From Balneolaceae bacterium (GTDB lineage Bacteria > Bacteroidota > Rhodothermia > Balneolales > Balneolaceae), in NCBI GenBank assembly GCA_021767245.1, contig JAASTO010000008.1, positions 1 through 27,819 of the forward strand: 27,819 nucleotides of DNA, given 5' to 3'. Below are positions 1 through 8,217 of the stretch, in pieces; the first letter of the stretch is position 1, and each line of letters opens with the position of its first letter. A program made the translations under genes and the position numbers. Under the pieces are notes generated by a model. That model did not search any database. It was given only the letters and a program-made list of their open reading frames with translations, and was not told the origin of the DNA.

Positions 1-135
1 GGATCCGGGGTTTTGGTAAAAAATGAAAATGGGTGGAAAATTGCCCATTACAACCTTACTATCCCTATCCCCAATTCCATTGTTGATGATGTGGTTGAAC
101 AAATCGAATCTGAATTAAATAAATCGGCAGAATAA
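1..135 (+). CDS. C-terminal fragment of NTF2/SnoaL-like protein
   Basis: An open frame enters from the left edge and ends with TAA at 133-135. It gives 44 visible residues. The segment NGWKIAHYNLTIPIPN resembles the last beta strands of SnoaL/DUF4440-type NTF2-fold proteins, where a Trp-Lys-Ile-x-His-Tyr-Asn strand is typical. Members of that fold range from small enzymes to ligand-binding proteins, so no precise function can be given. The stop codon overlaps the ATG of the M14 peptidase by one base (TAATG), which implies translational coupling and one transcript. The 5' part lies outside the window. The fold is a motif-level judgement; the reading frame itself is secure. Confidence 0.72.
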   Translation, partial: GSGVLVKNENGWKIAHYNLTIPIPNSIVDDVVEQIESELNKSAE

Positions 136-2642
136 TGAAACGTAGTATATTACTGACTTTACTCTTAGGCCTATTCCTCAACCTTCCGGGATGGGCTCAA
201 ATCCAGTCCCCGGCTGAATATCTGGGATATGAACTTGGCGATCAGTGGACTCCCCACTATAAGGTCCTGGGATATTTTCAGCACGTGGCTGAGGAATCTC
301 CTTTAGTGACCCTGACTCAATATGGAAAGACCAACGAGGGACGGGAGCTGGTTTATGTGGTGGTAACCTCCCGGGAAAATCAGAATAACATTGAAGAGAT
401 CCGGCAAAATAACTTAAAGTTGACCGGTTTGGTTGATGGTGAGCCGACAGCCAATCAAAAGGCTATTGTCTGGTTGAGTTACAATGTGCATGGAAATGAG
501 ACTTCCTCCAGTGAGGCAGCCATGAAGTCCATTCATGAATTGGTAACGCAGCGAACCGACTGGCTTAATAACACCGTGGTGATCATGGATCCTATGATCA
601 ATCCTGACGGACGCGATCGCTATGTAAACTGGTACAGAACCGTGGTTGGAGAGGAATTCAATCCGGACCACGATGCCCGTGAGCACCATGAGCCATGGCC
701 GGGTGGGCGTACCAATCATTATCATTTTGACCTGAACCGTGACTGGGCCTGGCAGACACAGGTTGAAAGTAAGCAGCGTATCGCAGCGTATCAGGAGTGG
801 ATGCCACACGTACATGTTGATTTCCATGAGCAGAGCTACCGTTCGCCTTACTATTTTGCACCGGCCGCCAAACCGTTTCATAATGCTATCACTGACTGGC
901 AGCGAGAGTATCAGACCATGATCGGTAAGAATCACACAAAGTATTTTGACAAAGAAGGTTGGTTATATTTTACCAAGGAATCATTCGACCTATTCTACCC
1001 AAGCTACGGAGATACATGGCCTACCTTCAACGGAGCGATCGGCATGACCTACGAACAGGCCGGTGGCGGATTTGCCGGATTGGGTGTGTATAAGCCGGAA
1101 GGTGATACACTGACTTTGAAAGACCGGTTGTTGCACCATCACACCAGTGGAATTTCTACCGTAGAGATCACTTCTCAGAATCATGAGCGCGTGATCAACG
1201 AATTTAAGACCTATTTTGATAACACGATCGAGAATGGTTCGGGCCAATACAAGACCTTTGTGGTCAAAAAGAGCAGTAACCCGGATAAAGTTTCCATGCT
1301 GCTTCAGTATCTGATGAAGCAAAAGATCGAATTCGGAATGGCTTCACGCTCATCCAACGCCAATGGATATGATTTCTCAACCGGAGAGACAGGAAGAGTG
1401 TCTGTTGAAGAAGGCGATTACGTAATCAGTACCTATCAGCCAAAAGGAACCCTGGTTCGGGCACTGTTTGAACCGAATCCGGAACTGGTCGATTCACTGA
1501 CCTACGATATCACGGCTTGGGAAACTCACTATGCCTATGGCCTTGATGGATATGCTGTGACGGGCACGATCGATACAGAGCCTGTTCAGCCAACGGTGGA
1601 AGAGGAACTGACGCCAAGTATCGAGAAACCTTACGCTTACCTGGCTAAGTGGAATTCATTTGATGACCTGAAGTACCTTTCTCAGCTGCTTAAAAAAGGT
1701 GTAACTGTACGTTATGCTGAAGAAGCTTTCACTCTGAATGGAAACAGTTACAACCCTGGAACCCTCATTATTACAAGAAATGGAAATGAGAACCTGGGCG
1801 ATCGTTTTGATCAGATCGTTAAAGACGAAGCTGCATTGTTGAACCGAATTGTGACCCCGGCAGCCACCGGTTTTGTGGATTCCGGTAAGGATTTCGGTTC
1901 TTCTTCTGTACGCCTGATCGAAGCCCCTAAAGTGGCACTTATCTCAGGAGAAGGAACGAGTTCCAATATGGTAGGACATATCTGGAATTTCTTTGATCAG
2001 CAGATCGACTATCCGGTAACCATGATCAATACCGACGATTTTGGTTCTGTTGACTGGAGTGATTATCACGTGATCGTGATGCCAACCATGTATGGAAATG
2101 TTGTTAACGATACGAACTTGTCTGTGATCCGGGATTGGGTAAGAAACGGCGGGACATTGATCGCATTGGACGGTGCCAACAGTGTACTGGCCGGAAAGGA
2201 AGGCTTTGCCCTGAAACGTAAATCTATGGACAATGAAGGGGAAGCAGAAACGGAACCCGGCGACAAACTCAGGGTGTACGGAAATGCAGAACGTGAACGA
2301 GCCAGCGGTTCTAATCCCGGTAGTGTTTATGAAATAACGATGGATACCACTCATCCACTCGCTTTCGGATATGATGACACTTACATGTCTCTGAAGCTTG
2401 GAACTGATGCTTACGAGTACCTGGATTATGGATGGAATGTGGGAGCGGCTAAACCCGGAGCCCATCGCAGCGGATTTACCGGAGTTGATGCCCAAAAAGA
2501 ACTGGAGCATACCCTGACCTTTGGTGTTCAGAATATGGGTTCAGGAGAGGTGGTCTATATGGTTGACAATCCACTCTTCCGTGGATTCTGGCATAACGGG
2601 AAACTTCTCTTTGGTAACGCCTTGTTCTTTGTAGGGAATTAA
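135..2642 (+). CDS. Secreted M14-family zinc carboxypeptidase with GATase-like C-terminal domain
   Basis: The protein has 835 aa and begins with a Sec signal peptide (residues 1-22, ending GWAQ), so it acts outside the cytoplasm. The M14 fold covers about residues 45-345. The HxxE zinc motif is H119/E122 in NVHGNE, the third zinc ligand is probably H231 in VDFHEQ, and substrate-binding candidates are NPDGR (156-160) and N201/R202 in NRDW. The likely catalytic Glu is E307 in TYEQAGGG. A second region from about 597 to 690 (VALISGEG...HVIVMP) resembles a class I glutamine amidotransferase-like fold, with no clear catalytic Cys in the visible motif. Large M14 proteins of this architecture are common in Bacteroidota and probably trim peptides outside the cell; the substrate is unknown. 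No Shine-Dalgarno site is visible, but the start is coupled to the upstream stop. A long hairpin follows the stop codon directly. Confidence 0.9.
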   Translation: MKRSILLTLLLGLFLNLPGWAQIQSPAEYLGYELGDQWTPHYKVLGYFQHVAEESPLVTLTQYGKTNEGRELVYVVVTSRENQNNIEEIRQNNLKLTGLVDGEPTANQKAIVWLSYNVHGNETSSSEAAMKSIHELVTQRTDWLNNTVVIMDPMINPDGRDRYVNWYRTVVGEEFNPDHDAREHHEPWPGGRTNHYHFDLNRDWAWQTQVESKQRIAAYQEWMPHVHVDFHEQSYRSPYYFAPAAKPFHNAITDWQREYQTMIGKNHTKYFDKEGWLYFTKESFDLFYPSYGDTWPTFNGAIGMTYEQAGGGFAGLGVYKPEGDTLTLKDRLLHHHTSGISTVEITSQNHERVINEFKTYFDNTIENGSGQYKTFVVKKSSNPDKVSMLLQYLMKQKIEFGMASRSSNANGYDFSTGETGRVSVEEGDYVISTYQPKGTLVRALFEPNPELVDSLTYDITAWETHYAYGLDGYAVTGTIDTEPVQPTVEEELTPSIEKPYAYLAKWNSFDDLKYLSQLLKKGVTVRYAEEAFTLNGNSYNPGTLIITRNGNENLGDRFDQIVKDEAALLNRIVTPAATGFVDSGKDFGSSSVRLIEAPKVALISGEGTSSNMVGHIWNFFDQQIDYPVTMINTDDFGSVDWSDYHVIVMPTMYGNVVNDTNLSVIRDWVRNGGTLIALDGANSVLAGKEGFALKRKSMDNEGEAETEPGDKLRVYGNAERERASGSNPGSVYEITMDTTHPLAFGYDDTYMSLKLGTDAYEYLDYGWNVGAAKPGAHRSGFTGVDAQKELEHTLTFGVQNMGSGEVVYMVDNPLFRGFWHNGKLLFGNALFFVGN

Positions 2643-2643
2643 T

Positions 2644-2722
2644 GGTGTTGTAGTGCGGAAGTGTTTAGGTGTTACGGTGTTATAGTTGGGATCAACTGAT
2701 AACACCGTAACACCATCGCACT
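2644..2722. repeat. Long hairpin of 8-base degenerate repeats; probable bidirectional terminator
   Basis: The left side reads as consecutive 8-base units from 2644 with consensus near GGTGTTAN. The right side reads as the same units on the minus strand. The inner arms are perfect over 16 bases (2668-2683 with 2699-2714). They continue into a 5-bp stem (2684-2688 with 2693-2697) after one bulged G at 2698. An outer stem pairs AGTGCG (2652-2657) with CGCACT (2717-2722). Left of the inner stem there are 10 unpaired bases and right of it only 2, a difference of exactly one 8-base unit. It lies between convergent genes, so a terminator role is likely, though there is no strong T tract. The pairing is seen directly; the function is inferred. 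Confidence 0.75.
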
Positions 2723-2735
2723 GTTATATTTATTC

Positions 2736-3677
2736 TTAATTAGCCAGTTCAGCTTCACTGGCAATAAAGCCAAATGCGGCCCAGTTTCCGGAATCATAGA
2801 CCTGTTGCCAGATCTCAGTAGCTCTTTCATGCCGGCCATTTATATCATGCCAGAAGCCGAGGCCATAACCAAGCGTTGAATTGTCAAGTTCGGAGTTATT
2901 CTCATCTAAGATCTGATTTTCTGTAAACACTCCCTTAAATACCATTAATAGCTCATGATAACTCGTGTTTTCGATCATGACCATATCTTCTGAAACTTGT
3001 TCCAGAAGCTTACCCGCTTCTACATCATGACCGGCTTTACGCAATGCCATATAGTGCCAATAAAGAAAAGCGACTTTCATATCATCGTTGGTGGAAGCGA
3101 CAAGTCCCTTCTCATAAGCCTTGTTTGCGAGGTCATATTCTCCCTTTAAATAATGAGCCAGGCCAATATGGTACCAGGTATTGGTATGAAGTGAGCTCAA
3201 TGGGATATTCCTTGCATTAGGAAGGCCGTCCTGCTCGGTAATATCATCCTGTCCCTCAAATAAAGCGGCTGCCTTTTGGAAATCCTGAATGGCCAGGTCA
3301 AATTCACGAAGCGTGATATAACGGTGTCCTCTGTGGCGATATAGTCGGGGTTCGTCAGGGAACTCAATGATAGCGGAAGAAAGCTGAACAATGGCTGTTC
3401 GGTAATCACCTCTGTAGGCTGTTTTCCGTGCTTCCCAGATATAACTGTCTACAAGCCTGTCTTGCTCCAATGCCAAAGCACTTAAAGAATCTATTCTATT
3501 CGCCAGAGCTTCCGGCAGGGAATCCACATTGGTATAAAGTGTATCACCGGTCAATGAGATCGTTTGGGCTTCTTCCGGGAGGTCCTGAAATCGGGTTTCC
3601 GACGAATCAGTATTACAGGCAGAAAAGATCAGGATCAGCGGTAAGAATATTACGGTCGGGTTCTTCATTTTTGGCAT
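2736..3677 (-). CDS. TPR-containing lipoprotein
   Basis: The protein has 313 aa. The N-terminus is a lipoprotein signal: a hydrophobic stretch at residues 8-18 and a lipobox FSAC with C21 as the lipidated cysteine. After a linker rich in acidic residues, helical pairs at roughly 80-145 and 165-195 match TPR consensus spacing (ARKTAYRGDYRTAIVQLSSA, then GLAHYLKGEYDLANKAYEKG). TPRs mediate protein contacts, so this is probably an envelope-anchored scaffold; the partner is not evident. Translation could begin at the given ATG or three codons later at 3668; the lipobox is intact either way. No Shine-Dalgarno site is visible. It converges on the M14 gene across the 8-base-unit hairpin. Confidence 0.82.
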   Translation of the reverse strand: MPKMKNPTVIFLPLILIFSACNTDSSETRFQDLPEEAQTISLTGDTLYTNVDSLPEALANRIDSLSALALEQDRLVDSYIWEARKTAYRGDYRTAIVQLSSAIIEFPDEPRLYRHRGHRYITLREFDLAIQDFQKAAALFEGQDDITEQDGLPNARNIPLSSLHTNTWYHIGLAHYLKGEYDLANKAYEKGLVASTNDDMKVAFLYWHYMALRKAGHDVEAGKLLEQVSEDMVMIENTSYHELLMVFKGVFTENQILDENNSELDNSTLGYGLGFWHDINGRHERATEIWQQVYDSGNWAAFGFIASEAELAN

Positions 3678-4255
3678 ACAGTTAATTTATTTGTGTAGCC
3701 AAAGATAAAACGCTCAGGTTGAACTTCAACAACGAAATACTTGAACCTGAAAAGCGATCAATAGATCAGGAAGAAAGGATTGTTAAAGTGAGAGAGAAGG
3801 GTATAAAAATAGCCCGCCGGTTTTTTCCGTGGACTTATTTTTTGAATAACTACTTCCAATATACGGCGGGATCGGTGCCTCGACCAAATCTAATTTATAA
3901 TGTATAACTAATAGTAAGTAAAGATGATTTTAAATGCACTTTTAGTAATTAAAGTATTATTAAAATGGATGCAATTAATTGCCCAAAAAGAATAGGTGCC
4001 AAGCTTTTAGAAGATAAACCGGTTGGAATAGAGCAGTTTTGAAGCTAATGCAGAGATCGCTACGGCGCATAGCGTGCATAGCGAGGGCTGGACACGTGTT
4101 TTTTCTAGGTCGAGTGAAAGAATCTGTCTGCCGAAAGGCAGGCGCTGAATGTATGTTGTAAGGATCGGATGTGAGACTTCTTCAAAGATGTAAATAGGAG
4201 GATAGGCAAAAAACCTCATTCAAAATTGATTAATCCATGTTCGATGTTCAATATT
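3678..4255. other. 578-base intergenic region without a convincing gene
   Basis: It lies between smc and the TPR lipoprotein gene, both on the minus strand. The part near 3900-3990 is strongly AT-rich and could carry the promoter of the lipoprotein gene, though I see no exact minus-strand TAnnTTTG. The part from 4050 to 4150 is richer in G and C and contains two 9-base direct repeats and a hairpin with a GAAA loop, listed separately. Short open frames at 3719-3907 (+, TTG start), 3964-4041 (+) and 4007-4219 (-) have no recognisable domain or ribosome-binding site. A decayed gene or an intergenic repeat element is possible. Confidence 0.6.
4058..4144. repeat. Structured intergenic element: 9-base direct repeats and GNRA-capped hairpin
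   Basis: GCATAGCGT at 4067-4075 is followed at once by GCATAGCGA at 4076-4084. CGCTA (4058-4062) can also pair with TAGCG (4070-4074). Further on, CTGCC (4128-4132) and GGCAG (4137-4141) enclose a GAAA tetraloop (4133-4136). Three more pairs including two G-T wobbles (4125-4127 with 4142-4144) extend this to an 8-bp stem. No T tract follows on either strand, so it is not a classical terminator. An intergenic repeat or RNA structure is my inference. Confidence 0.45.
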
Positions 4256-4258
4256 CTA
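4238..4258. repeat. Short array of 7-base units over the smc stop codon
   Basis: Three adjacent heptamers, TGTTCGA (4238-4244), TGTTCAA (4245-4251) and TATTCTA (4252-4258), share the pattern TNTTCNA. The last contains the smc stop codon (CTA on the plus strand, TAG on the coding strand). No clear inverted partner is visible nearby. Only three units are present, so chance is possible, but the layout matches the other arrays in this window. Confidence 0.4.
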
Positions 4259-7200
4259 AAGAACGTCTTCTACTTCATCCAGTTTCACACCCACCAGGCG
4301 AGAGACACCGGTTTCAGGCATGGTCACACCATACATCATTTCAGCTTTACTCATAGTCTGTTTGTTATGAGTAATGATGATGAACTGAGTGTCTTCACTG
4401 AAGTTCTTGATCATTTTGGCAAAACGCTCAATGTTGGCATCATCAAGCGGGGCATCGACCTCATCCAATACACAAAAAGGGGATGGCTTCACAAGGTAGA
4501 TGGCAAAAAGCAGGGCAATGGCCGTCAGTGTTTTCTCACCACCTGAAAGCTGCGAGATTCCGGAAGGTCGTTTACCGCGTGGCTGAGCCTTAATCTCGAT
4601 CCGCGCTTCAAGTGGGTCTTCAACATCCTGCTCAATAATGAGGTCACAGTAGTCATCCGCCTCAAAAAGAGTCTTGAATACTTTTTGGAAGTTGATGCGG
4701 ATCTTTTCAAAGGTCGTATTGAATCGTTCGGTAGCCGTTTCATTGATCTCATCAATGGTCTCTAAAAGCTGTTCTTCAGCTTCCTCAAGATCCATGATCT
4801 GTTCCTCGTAAAAATCGAGTCGCTCTTTTTCTTCCTTATACTCTTCAATAGCCAGGGGGTTAACCTCGCCAATACTGTTAAGCTTTTGCTTCAGCCAGCT
4901 GATGCGCTCCTTGGCTTCCTCCGGTGTCTTGTTTTCCGGCAGGGTTTCATCCACCTGCTTCATCAGAATGCCGTAGGTTTCCCAGATGTGGTCAGAGAGT
5001 GCCTGCGACTGCATTTCCATTTTTTCACGGGCCATATCGAGGTGGTGGACAAGCTCCATATTCACTTCTTTACGTCGGCGGACCTCCTTCAGTTCCTTTT
5101 CGATCTCATTGATCTTTCCACGCTGTTTGGCAGCGGCTTCTTCTGCTTTTTCCAAAGCGGCATCGGCCTCTTTTTTTGCCTCACTGTTGGTGGTAATGGT
5201 TTCCTGAAGCTCCTTGGTGCGGCCCGTTAGGGTTTCGATGCGTTCTTTGCTTTCTTCGGTCAGTTCCGTCCGGTTCTCAATACGTTTCTTCACGTTCTGT
5301 ATGCCGGTCTCGGCCCGCTGAACATCACGCTCCAGGTTGTCCACTTTGTTCTTGAGGTCCTGATGCTTAAGCTGCGTATCGTTGTAGCGACTTTGTGCAA
5401 TGGATCGCTCATCTTCCAGGGTTTCCAGCAGGTCTTTTTTCTCCTGCTGTTTTTCATCCAGCTCCAGCATTTTTTGCTGAAGTTCTTTTTGCTTGGGATG
5501 AATGGAATTCAGTTCTTCCTGGGCGGTTCCTTCACTGCTTTTCAGGTGATCCTTACGGTTCACCAATTCGCCAATATTCTTTTGATAGACAGAAACCTTG
5601 GAGCTCAGGCTTTGCTGTTGCTGCTCAAGTCGGCGAACTTCCTGCTCTTTTTCCTTGAGCATTTGACTGAGTTTGCCAATATCGAGCTTCTCATATTTAT
5701 CTATGATCTGCTGAAGGTATTCTTCGAGCTTGACGATCTCTTTGGCTGTCTTGGCTTCTTCTTTCTCTAGCTTTTCGATCTTATCCTTTAGCCCGACCCG
5801 GATCCCGGCGTTCTTCTTTTTACTGCCACTTTGGAAGAATTTGTGGCCGGTTACTACTTCGCCATCAAATGTTACACCAATGAGATCTTTTTCGGAACGC
5901 GTGTCTTTATAGGCCTCTTCAACAGAATCATACACTAACACATTACCGAGCAACAATTGCTTGAGGGCCGAATACTCCCGTTTGGATTTCACGTCATCAA
6001 ACAGGCTTCCGTCTTTGACCGGATAGGTGGCTGCCAGTTGGTCAAGGGGAATGAAGGTAGCGCGGCCTTTTTTATTATCTTTAAGGATCTTCGCCGCCCG
6101 TTGCGCGTCATCAAGGGTTTTCACGACCACAAAATTAAGAGCTTCACCGAGCACGGCTTCCAATGCCACGGCATGTTTCTGGTCTGTGTCAAAGACTTCA
6201 GAAACGGTGGTCATATCCTTGAAATCAAACCGATGATTTTCGATCAGGTATTTGACACTTCCTGGAAAGGCTTCATTGGAACTGGCGAGATCATTCATCA
6301 AATTGATCTCAGATCCCAGGGATTCCTTTTTACTTTGAAGGGTCCTAAGTTCATCCTTGATCTCATTTTGTTTATCTGCAAACTGCTCCCGTTTTTCTCG
6401 GGCTGTTTCAAGCTCTTCCTCAAGCTCGTCCCGCTCAACAACCAGCGTATCCAGTTTCTTTTCGATGAGTCCCTGCTCACCGGTCATATTTTCGATCTCG
6501 TCGTTCAAGTCCGTGATCTCGTCATCAATGCGCTCCAGGTCGCCTTCTGTATTTTCGAGTCGACTTTCGATCTTGATCCGCTTGGTTTGAAGCTGATTCA
6601 ATTCGTTGTTGGTGGCACTCAGCTGAACTTCGATCTCATATAAGTCACTTCGCTCACGGTTATACTGTTGCTGGATCTGCCCATATTTTTTCTTAGAATC
6701 TTCGAGCGCCTTGCTCGATTTTTCCATTTCGTCATCAAAACTTTCCAGCTTGTTTCGGCTCGATTCCAGCAGATCTTTTAATTCCTCGAGATCATTCTGA
6801 CCACTTTCAATATCCTTGGCATATTCGGTGATCACCTTTTTCTCATTCTCGATCTTTTCACGTGTGATCCGAAGGTTGGTATCCGCTTCGCGTAAGGCAT
6901 TATGCAGCTGACTTACCCTGCGCTGAGCCTCTGCCTGTTGTCGTTCCTTCTCGATGAGTTCTGCCCTGGCCTTTTCGTCACTTTCTTCAAGCTCTTCAAT
7001 GGCTTTGGAGATCTCGCGTTTTTCCTTATCAGCGTTGGCGATCCGCTCTTTCAGAGGTTCCAGCTCTTCTTTGATCTTATTGAAATCATGAAGTGTCAGG
7101 CCTTTATCAAGGAGCTCCAGCTCATCTTTATAGACTTTGGCTTTTTCAGCTTTCTCAGCCTGAATTTCGAGGGACCGGGCTTTCTTTCTCAGTTCCACCA

Positions 7201-7783
7201 GCAGGTCATCCACACGCTGAAGATCCTTTCGGGTCGATTCCAGCTTGCGGATCGTCTTTTTACGCTGATCTTTATATTTGGTAACTCCCGCAGCTTCCTC
7301 AAACAACCTGCGGCGATCATTGTTCTTGTCATTCAGGATCTCCTCAACCATCTTAAGCTCGATCACTGAGTAGGCATCAGAACCCATTCCGGTATCCATG
7401 AACAACTCCATGATATCCTTCAGCCGGCAGCTGGTTCCATTGATCAAATACTCACTGTCTCCTGAGCGATATAGCCTTCTGGAAATAGTTACCTCACTAT
7501 ACTCGATGGGAAGAATGCCTTTGTCATTCACAAATGTGAGGGACACTTCAGCCATACCGAGAGCTTTCTTTTTAGCGGTACCATTGAAGATGACATTAGC
7601 CATGGCAGAAGACCGAAGAAGAGATGGTCTTTGCTCCCCCAAAACCCACCGCAGGGCATCCACAATATTGGATTTACCGCACCCATTCGGTCCAACAATG
7701 GAAGTTATTCCACTGTCAAACTTAACCTTGGTCTTATGGGCAAAACTCTTAAAACCCTGTAATTCTAATTCGGATATATACAT
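4256..7783 (-). CDS. smc: Chromosome segregation ATPase SMC
   Basis: The 1175-aa protein has the full SMC layout and length. The N-terminal ATPase half begins MYISELELQGFKSF and has Walker A GPNGCGKSN at residues 31-39. Two long coiled-coil arms at about 165-500 and 670-1020 flank a hinge at about 505-665. The C-terminal half carries signature LSGGEK (1079-1084), Walker B VLDEVDAP with D1107/E1108, and the H-loop histidine H1139. SMC dimers with ScpA/ScpB compact and segregate the chromosome; neither partner gene is in this window. The ATG is set by the conserved N-terminus. No Shine-Dalgarno site is visible, and a heptamer array starts only 6 bases upstream of the ATG. It lies downstream of frr and the four-helix-bundle gene on the same strand. 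Confidence 0.98.
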   Translation of the reverse strand: MYISELELQGFKSFAHKTKVKFDSGITSIVGPNGCGKSNIVDALRWVLGEQRPSLLRSSAMANVIFNGTAKKKALGMAEVSLTFVNDKGILPIEYSEVTISRRLYRSGDSEYLINGTSCRLKDIMELFMDTGMGSDAYSVIELKMVEEILNDKNNDRRRLFEEAAGVTKYKDQRKKTIRKLESTRKDLQRVDDLLVELRKKARSLEIQAEKAEKAKVYKDELELLDKGLTLHDFNKIKEELEPLKERIANADKEKREISKAIEELEESDEKARAELIEKERQQAEAQRRVSQLHNALREADTNLRITREKIENEKKVITEYAKDIESGQNDLEELKDLLESSRNKLESFDDEMEKSSKALEDSKKKYGQIQQQYNRERSDLYEIEVQLSATNNELNQLQTKRIKIESRLENTEGDLERIDDEITDLNDEIENMTGEQGLIEKKLDTLVVERDELEEELETAREKREQFADKQNEIKDELRTLQSKKESLGSEINLMNDLASSNEAFPGSVKYLIENHRFDFKDMTTVSEVFDTDQKHAVALEAVLGEALNFVVVKTLDDAQRAAKILKDNKKGRATFIPLDQLAATYPVKDGSLFDDVKSKREYSALKQLLLGNVLVYDSVEEAYKDTRSEKDLIGVTFDGEVVTGHKFFQSGSKKKNAGIRVGLKDKIEKLEKEEAKTAKEIVKLEEYLQQIIDKYEKLDIGKLSQMLKEKEQEVRRLEQQQQSLSSKVSVYQKNIGELVNRKDHLKSSEGTAQEELNSIHPKQKELQQKMLELDEKQQEKKDLLETLEDERSIAQSRYNDTQLKHQDLKNKVDNLERDVQRAETGIQNVKKRIENRTELTEESKERIETLTGRTKELQETITTNSEAKKEADAALEKAEEAAAKQRGKINEIEKELKEVRRRKEVNMELVHHLDMAREKMEMQSQALSDHIWETYGILMKQVDETLPENKTPEEAKERISWLKQKLNSIGEVNPLAIEEYKEEKERLDFYEEQIMDLEEAEEQLLETIDEINETATERFNTTFEKIRINFQKVFKTLFEADDYCDLIIEQDVEDPLEARIEIKAQPRGKRPSGISQLSGGEKTLTAIALLFAIYLVKPSPFCVLDEVDAPLDDANIERFAKMIKNFSEDTQFIIITHNKQTMSKAEMMYGVTMPETGVSRLVGVKLDEVEDVL

Positions 7784-7788
7784 CTATG

Positions 7789-7823
7789 GGGTTGCGAAAT
7801 TCGTGTTACACGTTACGGGTTAA
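7789..7823 (+). repeat. Left heptamer array flanking the four-helix-bundle gene
   Basis: Five contiguous 7-base units on the plus strand, starting with GGGTTGC (7789-7795) and including GTGTTAC (7803-7809) and ACGTTAC (7810-7816), fit the pattern GNGTTNC with a few deviations. The last unit contains the stop codon of the four-helix-bundle gene. The array fills nearly all the space up to the smc start. It faces a similar array on the opposite strand at 8218-8266. Confidence 0.6.
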
Positions 7824-8188
7824 TCCGTTTTCCAATTCTGTTCTACGTATTTTATAAAACTATTAATTTTCCGGCCTAATGTGTCGTATTGATTAAGTAG
7901 ATCGGTCAGTGGTTCTTCTGCAAAGTGTATGTCGCTGATCATGTTTAACTGTGATATGGTTTCGTCACAGGAAGAATGAGCAAAAATCAGGAATCGTACA
8001 AATTCGTCTTTATAACGCCTTCTTCCAAATCCTTCGGCAATCGTATCTTTAATCCTTTTGGAAGAACGGCGAACCTGGCTTCCTTGCTCATACAATTCAT
8101 ATTTCGGAAGTGCCATTGTTAGGTCGTGAACCTCAAGAGCCAAATGATATGCCATCTGATAAAATTCTAAATCCCGATAACTTTTCAT
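7820..8188 (-). CDS. Four-helix-bundle protein (23S rRNA intervening-sequence / S23 family)
   Basis: The protein has 122 aa from the ATG at 8186-8188 and begins MKSYRDLEFYQMAYHLALEV. Family hallmarks are the N-terminal Y/F-x-D-L-x-x-x-x-x-A helix, the basic patch QVRRSSKRIKDTIAEGFGRR at about residues 38-57, and FLIFAHSSCDE (66-76). The family occurs as ORFs inside 23S rRNA intervening sequences and as stand-alone genes, and it is related to the Avd accessory protein of diversity-generating retroelements. Its molecular role is mostly unknown; nucleic-acid binding through the basic face is likely. An in-frame GTG start at 8245 would add 19 residues, but that stretch is a translation of the right heptamer array, so I prefer the ATG. 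No reverse transcriptase or template/variable repeat is present. Inverted arrays of 7-base units flank the gene. Confidence 0.88.
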   Translation of the reverse strand: MKSYRDLEFYQMAYHLALEVHDLTMALPKYELYEQGSQVRRSSKRIKDTIAEGFGRRRYKDEFVRFLIFAHSSCDETISQLNMISDIHFAEEPLTDLLNQYDTLGRKINSFIKYVEQNWKTD

Positions 8189-8217
8189 ATAAATTAAACT
8201 GGCAACTATTGTTTGTA

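Noticed and set aside
3719..3907. Plus-strand open frame of 62 codons with a TTG start
   Set aside because: No ribosome-binding site, no domain, no family resemblance, and the composition resembles the surrounding intergenic DNA.
3964..4041. Plus-strand ATG frame of 25 codons (begins MDAINCPKRIGAKLL)
   Set aside because: It looks protein-like but has no ribosome-binding site or recognisable family; at most a gene fragment.
4007..4219. Minus-strand open frame of 70 codons
   Set aside because: It runs through the direct repeats and the GNRA hairpin and has no domain; it is a by-product of a structured intergenic element.
5957..6643. Long plus-strand open frames (up to 228 codons) opposite smc
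   Set aside because: They are mirror images of the coiled-coil and hinge codons of smc, are rich in Phe/Leu from reversed Glu/Lys codons, and have no start signal.
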